Positions 44,434 to 53,164 of a stretch of DNA of 64,000 nucleotides are shown here, piece by piece (the stretch's first letter is position 1; the number at the start of each line of letters is the position of its first letter). Source of the stretch: Nocardioidaceae bacterium. GTDB taxonomy: Bacteria > Actinomycetota > Actinomycetes > Propionibacteriales > Nocardioidaceae. The position numbers and the translations under genes were made by a program. The stretch is from assembly GCA_020636935.1 (NCBI GenBank), contig JACJWW010000007.1, positions 1 through 64,000 on the forward strand, read 5' to 3'. Under the pieces are notes generated by a model. That model saw only the letters and a program-made list of their open reading frames with translations, was not told where the DNA came from and did not search any database.

Positions 44434-45117
44434 GTGAGCGAATCCGAGCCGGTGAAGACCAAATCCAAGAAGCAGTTGCCACTGTGGTTGGAAACCATCG
44501 TTTTGTTGGTCTTGGCGTTGGTCTTGGCGATCATCATCAAGACATTCTTCATCCAGGCCTTCTATATCCCATCGGAGTCGATGGAGCCGGAGTTCATCGT
44601 CAACGACCGGATCCTGGTGCAGAAGACCAGCTATTGGTTTGGTGAGCCCCAACGTGGCGACATCGTGGTCTTCCAGGACCCGGGTGGTTGGCTCAGCGGC
44701 GAAGACCAGGTAAATCCAAATCCGGTGATCAGACTCCTTGAGCACATCGGTCTCTATCCGTCCGGCGGTCACTTGGTCAAACGGGTGATCGGGGTCGGTG
44801 GTGACCGGGTCGTCTGTTGTGATGCCAAGGGCAGGATCTCGGTCAACGGAAAGGCCCTAGATGAGCCTTACCTCGAAAAGGGCTCCAACAACGCTGCTAC
44901 GCCCTTCGACATCCGAGTGCCTGACCACCACTTGTGGCTGATGGGCGACAATCGCAACAACTCTTGGGATTCCCGAGGGCACATGGGTGAGCCAGGCGGC
45001 GGCTTCGTGGGAGAAGACAAGGTCGTCGGCAAGGTCTTCGCCTTGATCTGGCCCCTTGGTCGAGCGACATTCATCCACCGACCAGACACCTTCGACTCGA
45101 TCCCGTCAGCGAAATGA
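44434..45117 (+). CDS. lepB: Type I signal peptidase
   Basis: A 227-aa membrane peptidase that removes signal peptides from secreted proteins. One N-terminal span (TIVLLVLALVLAIIIKTFFI) is followed by the catalytic Ser in IPSESMEPE and the general-base Lys in LVKRVIGVGGDRV. MGDNRNNSWDSRGHMG is the family box E. The GTG start is inferred from the family N-terminus, with a basic KTKSKK stretch before the span. Confidence 0.95.
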   Translation: MSESEPVKTKSKKQLPLWLETIVLLVLALVLAIIIKTFFIQAFYIPSESMEPEFIVNDRILVQKTSYWFGEPQRGDIVVFQDPGGWLSGEDQVNPNPVIRLLEHIGLYPSGGHLVKRVIGVGGDRVVCCDAKGRISVNGKALDEPYLEKGSNNAATPFDIRVPDHHLWLMGDNRNNSWDSRGHMGEPGGGFVGEDKVVGKVFALIWPLGRATFIHRPDTFDSIPSAK

Positions 45118-45164
45118 TTCGTCGTACGATCTGAGTGGGCCTCATCAGGTGACTTGGGAGATTC

Positions 45165-45866
45165 ATGACGACCTTGCCGCGCGGAGCCACCGTACGCCGC
45201 GACGCCGGCCTCTATGGCTTTGAGCGAGCGCTGCGCCGAGCGCACTTGAGCCCAATTGCTGGAGTCGACGAGGCCGGGCGAGGCGCGTGTGCCGGCCCCC
45301 TGGTCGCAGCGGCCGCAATCCTGCCTGAAGGGCAGGCGGGTCAGATCCCAGGCCTGGCAGACTCCAAGCTCTTGACTGCGCGCTCTCGCGAGCGCTGCTA
45401 TGAAGAAGTGATCTCTAGGGCCCTGGCTTGGTCGGTGGTGGTGGTCTCTCCGGCCGAGTGCGATCGCCTTGGCATGCATGTGGCAAATATCGAAGCCTTG
45501 CGCAGGTCATTGGCCCGACTCGATGTGCGGCCCGTCTATGTGCTGACAGATGGATTCCCAGTCGACGGGCTGGGGGTGCCGGGGCTGGCGATCTGGAAGG
45601 GAGACCGGGTAGCCGCCTGCATCAGCGCCGCGTCAGTCTTGGCCAAGGTGACCCGCGACCGGATCATGGCTGATCTCGACAAGGTTCATCCCGAATATGA
45701 CTTCAAGACCCACAAGGGCTATGTCACCAAAGTGCACCGAGAGGCACTCGAGGAGCACGGGCCCTCGCCCATCCACAGGATGCGATTTGCCAACGTACGG
45801 CGCGCCGCTGGCATTGAGGGGCCTGAGCCGACCACTCTAGAACCTCAACTGCAACTCTTCGGTTGA
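45165..45866 (+). CDS. rnhB: Ribonuclease HII
   Basis: A 233-aa endonuclease that removes RNA from DNA-RNA hybrids and misincorporated ribonucleotides. The catalytic GVDEAGRGACAGP, the VLTDGFPVDGLG Asp and KVTRDRIMADLDKVHPEYDF (20) are present. It is between lepB and DUF2469, the usual actinobacterial order. Confidence 0.95.
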   Translation: MTTLPRGATVRRDAGLYGFERALRRAHLSPIAGVDEAGRGACAGPLVAAAAILPEGQAGQIPGLADSKLLTARSRERCYEEVISRALAWSVVVVSPAECDRLGMHVANIEALRRSLARLDVRPVYVLTDGFPVDGLGVPGLAIWKGDRVAACISAASVLAKVTRDRIMADLDKVHPEYDFKTHKGYVTKVHREALEEHGPSPIHRMRFANVRRAAGIEGPEPTTLEPQLQLFG

Positions 45867-45889
45867 GCAGCGTGTGAGGAAGGATCGCG

Positions 45890-46186
45890 ATGAGTGTCGA
45901 GGAGCTCGAACGTTATGAGTCCGAGCAGGAGCTCAAGCTCTATCACGAGTATCGAGACGTGGTCGGCAAGTTCAAATACGTAGTGGAGACCGACAGACGC
46001 TTCTACTTGTGCAACAACGTAGACGTCAAGGCCCGCACCGAGTCAGGTGATGTATTTTTCGAAGTCACGATGAATGACGCCTGGGTCTGGGACATGTATC
46101 GACCGGCTCGTAGACAGGTCAAGACGGTCAAGGTCTTGACCTTCAAGGATGTCAACGTAGAGGAATTGAGCCCCACTGACGAATGA
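45890..46186 (+). CDS. DUF2469-family protein
   Basis: A 98-aa actinobacteria-specific protein (SVEELERYESEQELKLYHEY; FKYVVETDRRFYLCNNVDV; WVWDMYRPARRQVKTVKVLT). The function is unknown. It is a reliable marker of the actinobacterial rnhB-yraN interval. GAAGGATCG is upstream of the ATG. A hairpin starts at its stop codon. Confidence 0.93.
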   Translation: MSVEELERYESEQELKLYHEYRDVVGKFKYVVETDRRFYLCNNVDVKARTESGDVFFEVTMNDAWVWDMYRPARRQVKTVKVLTFKDVNVEELSPTDE

Positions 46187-46200
46187 GCCTCAGGCTCATT
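46182..46200 (+). terminator. Hairpin at the DUF2469 stop, followed by a second hairpin
   Basis: An 8-bp perfect stem AATGAGCC (46182-46189) and GGCTCATT (46193-46200) with a TCA loop overlaps the stop codon. A second stem, TGGCCT-CCAC-AGGCCA, follows at about 46211-46226 and leads to a T-containing stretch. Together they likely end the rplS-to-DUF2469 transcript. Confidence 0.65.
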
Positions 46201-46301
46201 TCCTGACCTGTTGGCCTCCACAGGCCAGTTTCTGACTCGGCTTTTCCACATTCTTCTGACAATGCTCGACTCGACCCATTCCAGATCGATGGAGTGGGGC
46301 C

Positions 46302-46664
46302 ATGACACACGGACACAACAACGCTCTGGGTGATTTTGGCCAGCATCGCGCCGAGCGTCACTTGGTGGCTCAAGGCATGGTCGTGCTCGACCGCAATTGG
46401 CGCTGCCATCAAGGCGAGCTTGATCTCGTCCTCCAAGATGGGCAGACGCTTGTCGCCTGCGAGGTCAAGACCCGTACCGACACCCGATTCGGTCATCCGT
46501 TAGCTGCGATCACGCCTGAAAAGTTTGATCGACTGCGGCGGTTGATCAGCATCTGGGCTCGGGAGCACGAGGTCAAGAGTCGAAGCATCCGCATTGATGC
46601 CGTCGCCGTGATCCGTCCGATTCAGGGGCCCACCACCATCGAGCACGTGCGTGGGGTGGCCTGA
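46302..46664 (+). CDS. yraN: YraN/UPF0102 family nuclease-like protein
   Basis: A 120-aa protein with a Holliday-junction-resolvase-like PD-(D/E)xK fold. ALGDFGQHRAERHL, DRNWRCHQGELDLVL and ACEVKTRTDTRFG hold the catalytic-looking E, D and ExK. The family is linked to DNA processing and is regularly encoded before comM-dprA. It is coupled to comM (TGATG). Confidence 0.92.
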   Translation: MTHGHNNALGDFGQHRAERHLVAQGMVVLDRNWRCHQGELDLVLQDGQTLVACEVKTRTDTRFGHPLAAITPEKFDRLRRLISIWAREHEVKSRSIRIDAVAVIRPIQGPTTIEHVRGVA

Positions 46665-48262
46665 TGTTCGCGCGCACCAGCACGGTCTCCTTGATTGGCG
46701 CGGTCGGACACGTGATCGACGTACAAGTCGATGCCAGCCCTGGGGTAGTCGGAGCCAAGGTCGTCGGTCGGGCCGACACTTCGATCAATGAGGCACGGGA
46801 GCGCTGTCGCAGTGCGATGGAAAACAGCAACTTCAGGTGGCCCAGCGACAAACGGTTGACCATCCTGCTCTCGCCTGCAGACATCCCCAAGCGGGGCCCG
46901 CACTTTGATCTGGCGATCGCGATGGCGGTGATCGGTGCCTCCGAAGCGCAATTCCCCACGGAGTTGCTGGCTGACTGGGCGATGATCGGGGAGCTTACGC
47001 TCGACGGTCAACTGCGCAGCGTGCTCGGTGCGTTGCCAATGGTCATGGCCGTGGCCGCGCGCGGGATCAGCAAGGTGATCGTGCCTGAGCCGCAGGCTGC
47101 CGAGGCAGCTTTGGTCGAAGGCATCAAGGTTGTTGGAGTCAGATCTTTGCGCCAGGCGATTGCGGCCGTTACCGAGACTGAGTGGCCCGAAGCACCCGAA
47201 GTTGCGCCAGACAGCGGGGAACCGTTGATCAGGTGGCGAGGTGAGGAGCGTCTCCAAGACACCGACCTGGCTGATCTGCTCGGCATGGAAGACGCCAAGT
47301 TTGCCTTGGAGGTGGCCGCATCAGGTGGGCATCACTTGATGTTCACCGGCCCTAAGGGCGCCGGTAAGACGTCTTTGGCTGAGCGGCTGCCCACGATCTT
47401 GCCTGATCTTGATCGCGACGAGCAGTTGGAGCTCGCTGCAGTGCACTCCCTTGCTGGCGGCTTGCAGCCCGGTGCCCCATTGATTTCGCGGCCGCCCTTC
47501 CGCTCACCGCACCACTCGGCATCTCGTACGGCGATCCTCGGTGGCGGCACCGGGCGCGTCCGCCCGGGTGAGGTCAGCAAGGCTCATTTGGGCGTGCTCT
47601 TCCTTGATGAGTTTCCGCTGCTGCCTACCGACATCATCGAGGCCTTGCGTCAGCCTTTGGAGTCAGGGGAGATCAGCTTGTCGCGAGGTGAAGACGAGGC
47701 GACCTTCCCTGCCCGAGGCATCGTGGTCTTGGCGGCCAACCCCTGCCCGTGCGGCGAATACCATCCTGCCAATCGCGACAATCCCTGCATCTGCACCGAA
47801 GTACGCCGCCGCGACTACCGCCGTAAGCTCTCCGGTCCGATTGCTGATCGGATCGACATTGCTCGTTTCGTCGAGCCTCAGTTGGGCGGAGGGCTGATCC
47901 TCGACCCGACGAGGCGCCCTGACAGCTCTCAGCTGGTCCGTGAGCGAGTGCAGGCCGCGCGACTCCGACAGCAGACTCGATATGCCGGCACCGATTGGCG
48001 CATTAACGCCCATGTGCCCAGTGCTGCCCTACGTGAGCGCTGGCCGATGGAGATGGCAGCGATGCAGGCCCTCGATGTTGAGGTGCACCTTGGTCGGATC
48101 ACCCGACGTGGTGCCACCCGGGCCCATCGCCTTGCCTGGACTCTCGCCGACATGCGCGGGCTGCCCCAGCCCGGTGCCGCTGAGTTGGCGATCGCATTGG
48201 CCTTGAGGTCAGCGAAGCCTCTGGACCAAGCAGTCGTCGAACACTTCTGGAGCGTGGCATGA
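46664..48262 (+). CDS. comM: ComM/YifB AAA+ ATPase (Mg chelatase-like)
   Basis: A 532-aa protein with an N-terminal Lon-substrate-like domain (about 1-170), a central AAA+ module (Walker A GPKGAGKTS, Walker B VLFLDEFPLL) and a C-terminal Mg-chelatase-type domain. A zinc-like cluster (CPCGEY, CICTEV) lies between them. ComM is a hexameric helicase promoting branch migration when incoming DNA recombines during transformation. Its neighbours dprA and yraN support that role. Confidence 0.95.
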   Translation: MFARTSTVSLIGAVGHVIDVQVDASPGVVGAKVVGRADTSINEARERCRSAMENSNFRWPSDKRLTILLSPADIPKRGPHFDLAIAMAVIGASEAQFPTELLADWAMIGELTLDGQLRSVLGALPMVMAVAARGISKVIVPEPQAAEAALVEGIKVVGVRSLRQAIAAVTETEWPEAPEVAPDSGEPLIRWRGEERLQDTDLADLLGMEDAKFALEVAASGGHHLMFTGPKGAGKTSLAERLPTILPDLDRDEQLELAAVHSLAGGLQPGAPLISRPPFRSPHHSASRTAILGGGTGRVRPGEVSKAHLGVLFLDEFPLLPTDIIEALRQPLESGEISLSRGEDEATFPARGIVVLAANPCPCGEYHPANRDNPCICTEVRRRDYRRKLSGPIADRIDIARFVEPQLGGGLILDPTRRPDSSQLVRERVQAARLRQQTRYAGTDWRINAHVPSAALRERWPMEMAAMQALDVEVHLGRITRRGATRAHRLAWTLADMRGLPQPGAAELAIALALRSAKPLDQAVVEHFWSVA

Positions 48263-49392
48263 CTGAGTTGAGTGCAGAGAGAATGGCAAGGGCGGCTCTG
48301 ACGATGGTGGGGGAGCCCGGTGACCTTCGACTCACCAGACTGGTCCACGAGGTGGGAGGTGAAGAGGTCTGGAGTGGGCTGCGCAAGCAGCACCTCGGTG
48401 ATGAGATCGCCGGCAACCTGGCGGCCCGGATCGCTGCTGCTGACCCAGAGGCGATGTTGCGGGGAGTGGGGCGGCAGGGCATCCGTTTTGTCATCCCAGG
48501 CGATGAAGAGTGGCCCGATTGCTTGGACGATTTGGACTTCTGTGCGCCTTTGCATGAGCGCGGCGGGGTGCCCGTGGGGCTGTGGGTACGTGGCAACAAG
48601 CGCCTGTCCGAAGTGGTTGATTCGAGCGTGTCGATCGTGGGCTCGCGTTCGGCCACCACATACGGAGCCGAAGTCACCCGCCAACTCGCCTTGGAGTTGG
48701 CTCAAGAGGGATACGCCTCCGTGTCAGGTGCGGCCTATGGCATTGATCAGGCCGCCCACAGGGGCAGTCTGGTCGCAGGTGGCCAATCGGTCGCCTTGCT
48801 CTCTTGCGGTGTCGACCGGCCCTATCCGACCGCACACCGTGAGTTGCTTGACTGGATTGCCGAAAATGGCGCAGTCGTCTCAGAAGCACCTCCTGGAGCC
48901 TCGCCCACGAAGATCAGATTTCTGGCTCGCAACCGACTGATCGCGGCTCTAGGCAAAGGCGTTGTTGTCGTAGAGGCAGCGCTGCGCAGTGGTGCCCTCA
49001 ACACCGCCAACTGGGGCTTGGGCATCGGCCGTCCGGTGATGGGGGTGCCTGGTTCGATCACGAGCGCGCCCTCGAGCGGCGTACACCAACTGATCCGCAA
49101 CAAGGACGCAGCACTGGTCACGAGTGGTGCCGAAATCCTTGAGGTGATCAGCGAGATGGGTGAGCACATGCTGGCCTTCCCTCGTGAGGAACCAAAACCA
49201 CTTGACTTGCTGACCCTTGAGCAGCAACAGGTCTTTGACGCAGTGCCCTCCCGGAACTCCGTGTCGAGTGCTCAGATCAGTCGTACTGCGGGCCTCGCGC
49301 AGGGCAAGACCGAGTTGGCCCTACGAGAGTTGCAGATGCGTGGCCTGGTCTCGGGCGAAGACGGGCTTTGGTTGCTCTCCAGGTCTGGTTGA
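48259..49392 (+). CDS. dprA: DNA-processing protein DprA
   Basis: A 377-aa protein that protects incoming single-stranded DNA and loads RecA. The Rossmann-like core has SIVGSRSATTYGAEVT, SGAAYGIDQAAHRGSL, SCGVDRPYPTAHREL and the C-terminal RFLARNRLIAAL. A short winged helix ends the protein (about 320-377, SSAQISRTAGLAQGKTELAL). The ATGA overlap with comM shows one transcription unit. Confidence 0.95.
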   Translation: MTELSAERMARAALTMVGEPGDLRLTRLVHEVGGEEVWSGLRKQHLGDEIAGNLAARIAAADPEAMLRGVGRQGIRFVIPGDEEWPDCLDDLDFCAPLHERGGVPVGLWVRGNKRLSEVVDSSVSIVGSRSATTYGAEVTRQLALELAQEGYASVSGAAYGIDQAAHRGSLVAGGQSVALLSCGVDRPYPTAHRELLDWIAENGAVVSEAPPGASPTKIRFLARNRLIAALGKGVVVVEAALRSGALNTANWGLGIGRPVMGVPGSITSAPSSGVHQLIRNKDAALVTSGAEILEVISEMGEHMLAFPREEPKPLDLLTLEQQQVFDAVPSRNSVSSAQISRTAGLAQGKTELALRELQMRGLVSGEDGLWLLSRSG

Positions 49393-49468
49393 GACAACCA
49401 GGCAGAGGCTGGTCGACCGGCTTGGTGAATACCAAGCATTGTCGATCGACTCACCTAGAGTGCGTGAG

Positions 49469-50398
49469 GTGGAGACATTCGCAGGTTTGAGCGAAGAGAT
49501 GAGCGCGGCTCTGGCCGACTATGAGCGCCATCTCGCGTCTGAGCGTGACCTGTCGACCCATACCGTTAGAGCCTATGTCGGTGATGCGGCATCCCTACTT
49601 GAGCACGCACAGGCACTTGGCGTGGAGCAACTCGCCTCGTTTGACTTGCGTCTGTTGCGCAGTTGGTTAGCCAAACAACAGACCCTGGGTAAGGCGCGCG
49701 CAACGATGGCGCGCCGGGCCACCGCCGCACGGATGTTCACCGCGTGGGCTCACCGCACCGGACGCACCTCGGTCGATGTCGGGGTCAGTCTGGTCTCTCC
49801 CAAGGTGTCCAAGTCATTGCCGGCAACCCTGTCTCCAGATCAAGCACGAGCACTCTTGGAGGCTGCCTCAACGCGAGCTGATGACGGCTCACCGATCGGA
49901 GCCAGGGATGTTGCGATCTTAGAACTGCTCTATGCAACCGGCATCCGGGTCTCAGAGCTGACTGGCCTCGACGTGGATGATCTCGATCAGGAACGGCGGG
50001 TATTGCGCGTGCTGGGCAAGGGGCGCAAGGAGCGCACGGTGCCATACGGCTTGCCAGCGCAGCGGGCACTGGCTCAATGGATCGAGGTGGCCCGACCGCA
50101 GTTGGTGGTTGCAGGAGCCGGGCCAGCGCTGTTCTTGGGCGCCCGGGGGCGCCGGATTGACCCACGAGCAGTGCGCACCCTGGTGCATGCCCGCCTGGCC
50201 GATGTGCCCGGTGCTGCTGACTTCGGCCCGCACGGGCTGCGTCATACGGCTGCCACTCACTTGCTCGAAGGTGGCGCAGATCTGCGCACGGTGCAGGAGT
50301 TGCTCGGCCACTCTTCCTTGCAGACCACCCAGATCTACACCCACATCACCAACGACCGCTTGCGTTCGGCTTTCAAGCAGGCTCACCCGCGGGCCTGA
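49469..50398 (+). CDS. xerC: Tyrosine recombinase XerC
   Basis: A 309-aa site-specific recombinase resolving chromosome dimers. A SAM-like N domain (about 10-95) is followed by the catalytic domain with Arg in TGIRVSEL, Lys in GKGRKERTVP, the HGLRH box, LGHSSLQTTQ and the Tyr nucleophile in IYTH. It is the chromosomal XerC by synteny with dprA, not a phage integrase. The GTG at 49469 is chosen; an in-frame ATG at 49499 is possible. Confidence 0.92.
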   Translation: METFAGLSEEMSAALADYERHLASERDLSTHTVRAYVGDAASLLEHAQALGVEQLASFDLRLLRSWLAKQQTLGKARATMARRATAARMFTAWAHRTGRTSVDVGVSLVSPKVSKSLPATLSPDQARALLEAASTRADDGSPIGARDVAILELLYATGIRVSELTGLDVDDLDQERRVLRVLGKGRKERTVPYGLPAQRALAQWIEVARPQLVVAGAGPALFLGARGRRIDPRAVRTLVHARLADVPGAADFGPHGLRHTAATHLLEGGADLRTVQELLGHSSLQTTQIYTHITNDRLRSAFKQAHPRA

Positions 50399-50407
50399 GC
50401 CGGGGGC

Positions 50408-50986
50408 TCAGGGCAGGGGCAGGAGTCGCACCGGGAGATAGCCCACCAGTTGCAGCGGGTTGAGATAGCGCTCGCCCCTGATCAATCCCCAGTGCAGGCA
50501 GGCGCCCGGGAAGCAATGGCTCTGGCCCAAGAGTAGAGACCCGAGAGGCTGACCGGTCTTGACCTTTTGACCGACCTTCACAGATGCCGCGACGGGCTCG
50601 TAGGTCACCCGGAGGCCGCTGCCGATGTCTACGACTACTACGCCCTTGCCGGCAATTTTGCCCGCGAAGGTGACCGTGCCAGCCTTGGCGTTGAGCACTG
50701 CTCGCCCAGCACGCCCGGAGAGATCGACTCCTCGATGGCCCGCCTTCCAGCGCACCGACGGCGGCGCAAACCCTCGTACGACGCGTGGACGTGGGCTCAG
50801 CGGCCAAGCACCCTTGCCTGGACTTGCGTCTGTGCGCGGGGTCACCAGGGCTGGTTTGGGGGTGGGGGCTGAGCCAGATGAGGGAAGCTGGCCCAGCCCC
50901 AAGGAAGCGCTCATGCCGATCACCAGCGTGAGCCCCCAGGAGAGGGGGTGGTGGAGGACGGTGATGGTCAAGAAGGCGGCTCCCAT
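50408..50986 (-). CDS. M23 (LytM-like) peptidase-domain protein with altered HxH
   Basis: A 192-aa protein with an N-terminal hydrophobic leader (AAFLTITVLHHPLSWGLTL) and a C-terminal LytM/M23 fold (HRGVDLSGRAG; TFAGKIAGKGVVVVD; CLHWGLIRGE). The first zinc motif HxxxD is present (HRGVD). In the second, HxH reads Cys-Leu-His (ACLHWGL). It may act on or bind the cell wall, possibly as a regulator rather than a hydrolase. It is divergent from rpsB. A longer ORF starts at 51052, but the Met at 50986 gives the better signal-like start. Confidence 0.8.
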   Translation of the reverse strand: MGAAFLTITVLHHPLSWGLTLVIGMSASLGLGQLPSSGSAPTPKPALVTPRTDASPGKGAWPLSPRPRVVRGFAPPSVRWKAGHRGVDLSGRAGRAVLNAKAGTVTFAGKIAGKGVVVVDIGSGLRVTYEPVAASVKVGQKVKTGQPLGSLLLGQSHCFPGACLHWGLIRGERYLNPLQLVGYLPVRLLPLP

Positions 50987-51335
50987 GGCCCAACCCTGAC
51001 CAAGTGGAGGGGGCGAATCCAGATGGCTGACAGATTTGTGGAAAACCACCACCTTGGTGGCGCCTGTGGACAGTTGTCGGTCAGCGCCGCCGTTTCGACA
51101 GCGATCCCCTTCTCCGGGTAGACTCGCGGCAGCAACTCACCCATGTGGGTTGACTTCGCACGCTTACAGACCGAGACCAGTGCTGCACTCCACAGTGCCG
51201 GGTCGCCCTCGGGCGAGAGTCCTCAGTCCCTTCGGGGTCGGGCTCCGCGCAAGCGTCAGGGCAGAGCCACCGGCTTTGCAACGAACTGAAAACCGGTTCG
51301 CGCCTGCGCGGACCACTAGTGGAAAGGGCTTCGGC
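50987..51335. other. 349-base divergent region with rpsB promoter and long leader
   Basis: It holds the M23 upstream region and the rpsB promoter (51094-51124), then about 210 bases of untranslated leader. The leader has several small hairpins: GCACT-CCAC-AGTGC (about 51184-51197), CGCCC-TC-GGGCG (about 51206-51217) and a palindrome CCACTAGTGG (51312-51321) right before the ribosome site. No ORF inside it looks coding. Confidence 0.65.
51094..51124 (+). promoter_or_regulatory. Candidate rpsB promoter
   Basis: TTCGAC (51094-51099) and TAGACT (51119-51124) are separated by 19 bases. The CGGGTAGACTC word is identical to that before yceD. Transcription from here would give a leader of about 205 bases, long enough for autogenous control by uS2. 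Confidence 0.45.
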
Positions 51336-52238
51336 ATGGCCGTCGTCACCATGCGTCAACTCCTCGAGAGTGGCGTGCATTTCGGGCACCAGACCCGTCG
51401 TTGGAATCCCAAGATGAAGCGCTTCATCATGACCGAGCGCAATGGCATCTACATCGTCGATCTGCAGCAGTCGCTGACCTATATCGACGCCTCCTATGCC
51501 TTCATCAAGGAGACCGTCGCCAAGGGCGGTTCGATCATGTTCGTGGGCACCAAGAAGCAGGCCCAGGAGGCCATCGCTGAGCAGGCCACTCGCGTCGGGA
51601 TGCCCTATGTCAACCAGCGTTGGCTTGGTGGCATGCTCACCAACTTCCAGACCGTGCACCAGCGGATCAACCGCCTCAAGGAGCTCGACGAGATCGACTT
51701 CGACAATGTGGCTGGATCCGGTCGCACCAAGAAGGAACTCCTGCAGATGAAGCGGGAGCGTGACAAGCTCAACAAGACCCTCGGTGGCATCCGCGACATG
51801 GTCCGCACCCCGAGTGCGGTGTGGATCGTGGACACCAACAAGGAGCACCTAGCGATCGAAGAGGCCCGCAAGCTGCGGATCCCGATCATCGCGATCCTTG
51901 ACACCAACTGCGACCCCGATGAGGTCGACTTCCCGATCCCGGGCAATGACGACGCCATCCGCGCGGTCGGCCTGCTCACCCGTGTTGTCGCCGACGCTGT
52001 TGCCGATGGCCTGATCGCCCGCTCAGGTGCCAAGGCCGCTGAGGGCGAAGACGCTGGCATTGGTGCCGATGAGCCGCTGGCTGACTGGGAGCGTGACCTG
52101 CTCGAAGGTGGCGCCGACAAGGCTGCTGACGAGGCGCCCGCAGCCGAAGCTGCAGCCGCCGACGCTGCTCCTGCTGAAGAAGCAAAGGCCGAGACCGCTG
52201 AGGCAAAGGCCGACGAGACCGAGAAGAAGGAAGACTGA
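51336..52238 (+). CDS. rpsB: Ribosomal protein uS2
   Basis: The 300-aa small-subunit protein. AVVTMRQLLESGVHFGHQTR, NGIYIVDLQQ, NQRWLGGMLTNF and IAILDTNCDPDEVDFPIPGN (20) are family blocks. Residues about 260-300 are an Ala/Glu-rich acidic tail typical of actinobacteria. GGAAAGGG precedes the ATG. It is co-transcribed with tsf, 6 bases away. Confidence 0.97.
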   Translation: MAVVTMRQLLESGVHFGHQTRRWNPKMKRFIMTERNGIYIVDLQQSLTYIDASYAFIKETVAKGGSIMFVGTKKQAQEAIAEQATRVGMPYVNQRWLGGMLTNFQTVHQRINRLKELDEIDFDNVAGSGRTKKELLQMKRERDKLNKTLGGIRDMVRTPSAVWIVDTNKEHLAIEEARKLRIPIIAILDTNCDPDEVDFPIPGNDDAIRAVGLLTRVVADAVADGLIARSGAKAAEGEDAGIGADEPLADWERDLLEGGADKAADEAPAAEAAAADAAPAEEAKAETAEAKADETEKKED

Positions 52239-52244
52239 TCCCTG

Positions 52245-53057
52245 ATGGCAATTTCTGCTGCCGACGTCAAGAAGCTCCGTGACACCACTGGCGCGGGCAT
52301 GATGGACGCCAAGAAGGCCCTCGAAGAGACTGGCGGTGACTTCGACAAGGCCGTTGAGGTCTTGCGCGTCAAGGGCGCGGCCAAGGCCGCTAAGCGAGGC
52401 GCTGAGCGTGAGGCGACCTCCGGTCTCGTCGTCAACTCTGGTAGTGCCCTGGTCGAGCTGAAGAGCGAGACCGACTTCGTGGCCAAGAATGATGACTTCA
52501 TTGCCGCTGCCCAGCAGATTGCTGATGCAGCTGCCGCCAGCAAGACCGCCGATGCCGAGGCACTCAAGGCCGCGTCTCTTGGTGACAAGACCGTCGGAGA
52601 GGTCGTGGAAGGCCTCGCCGTCACCATTGGCGAGAAGATCGAGTTGGGTCAGGTCGCCTATTTCGACGGCAACACCGTGGTTTACATGCACAAGCGTGCC
52701 GCCGACCTGCCTCCGGCAGTCGGCGTACTCGTCGAGTACGACGGTGCTGACGCCGACGCCGCTCGGGGTGCAGCCATGCAGATCGCCGCGATGCGTCCGC
52801 AGTACCTAAACCGCGACGAGGTACCCGCTGACATCGTCGAGCGTGAGCGCTCGATTGCTGAGGCCACTGCCAAGGAAGAGGGCAAGCCAGAGCAGGCGAT
52901 CGCCAAGATCACCGAGGGCCGTCTCAATGGCTTCTTCAAGGAGGTCGCCCTGTTGGATCAGCCTTCGGTGACCGACAACAAGAAGTCGGTCAAGCAGGTG
53001 CTTGATGAGGCCGGCGTCGAGATCAAGCGCTTCGCTCGCTTCGAGGTTGGCGCTTGA
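52245..53057 (+). CDS. tsf: Elongation factor Ts
   Basis: A 270-aa guanine-nucleotide exchange factor for EF-Tu. The N-terminal UBA-like domain AADVKKLRDTTGAGMMDAKK, the core ETDFVAKNDDF and the C-terminal dimerisation region (MQIAAMRPQYLNRDEVP) are complete. It is followed by a possible weak hairpin (CGTCT/AGACG, about 53061-53081) before pyrH. Confidence 0.97.
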   Translation: MAISAADVKKLRDTTGAGMMDAKKALEETGGDFDKAVEVLRVKGAAKAAKRGAEREATSGLVVNSGSALVELKSETDFVAKNDDFIAAAQQIADAAAASKTADAEALKAASLGDKTVGEVVEGLAVTIGEKIELGQVAYFDGNTVVYMHKRAADLPPAVGVLVEYDGADADAARGAAMQIAAMRPQYLNRDEVPADIVERERSIAEATAKEEGKPEQAIAKITEGRLNGFFKEVALLDQPSVTDNKKSVKQVLDEAGVEIKRFARFEVGA

Positions 53058-53164
53058 TCGTCTAGGTTTGGCCCAGACGTTAGTCATGGAGGAGGTCGGT
53101 GAAGATGCAGACAACAAGTCTCATCGCACCGGCCTTCTTCGCAATTTAAGAACAGGTGATTGGC

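Noticed and set aside
49469..50398. xerC as the recombinase of the rlmN island
   Set aside because: Its place beside dprA and its motifs fit the chromosomal dimer-resolution XerC, 8 kb away from the island.
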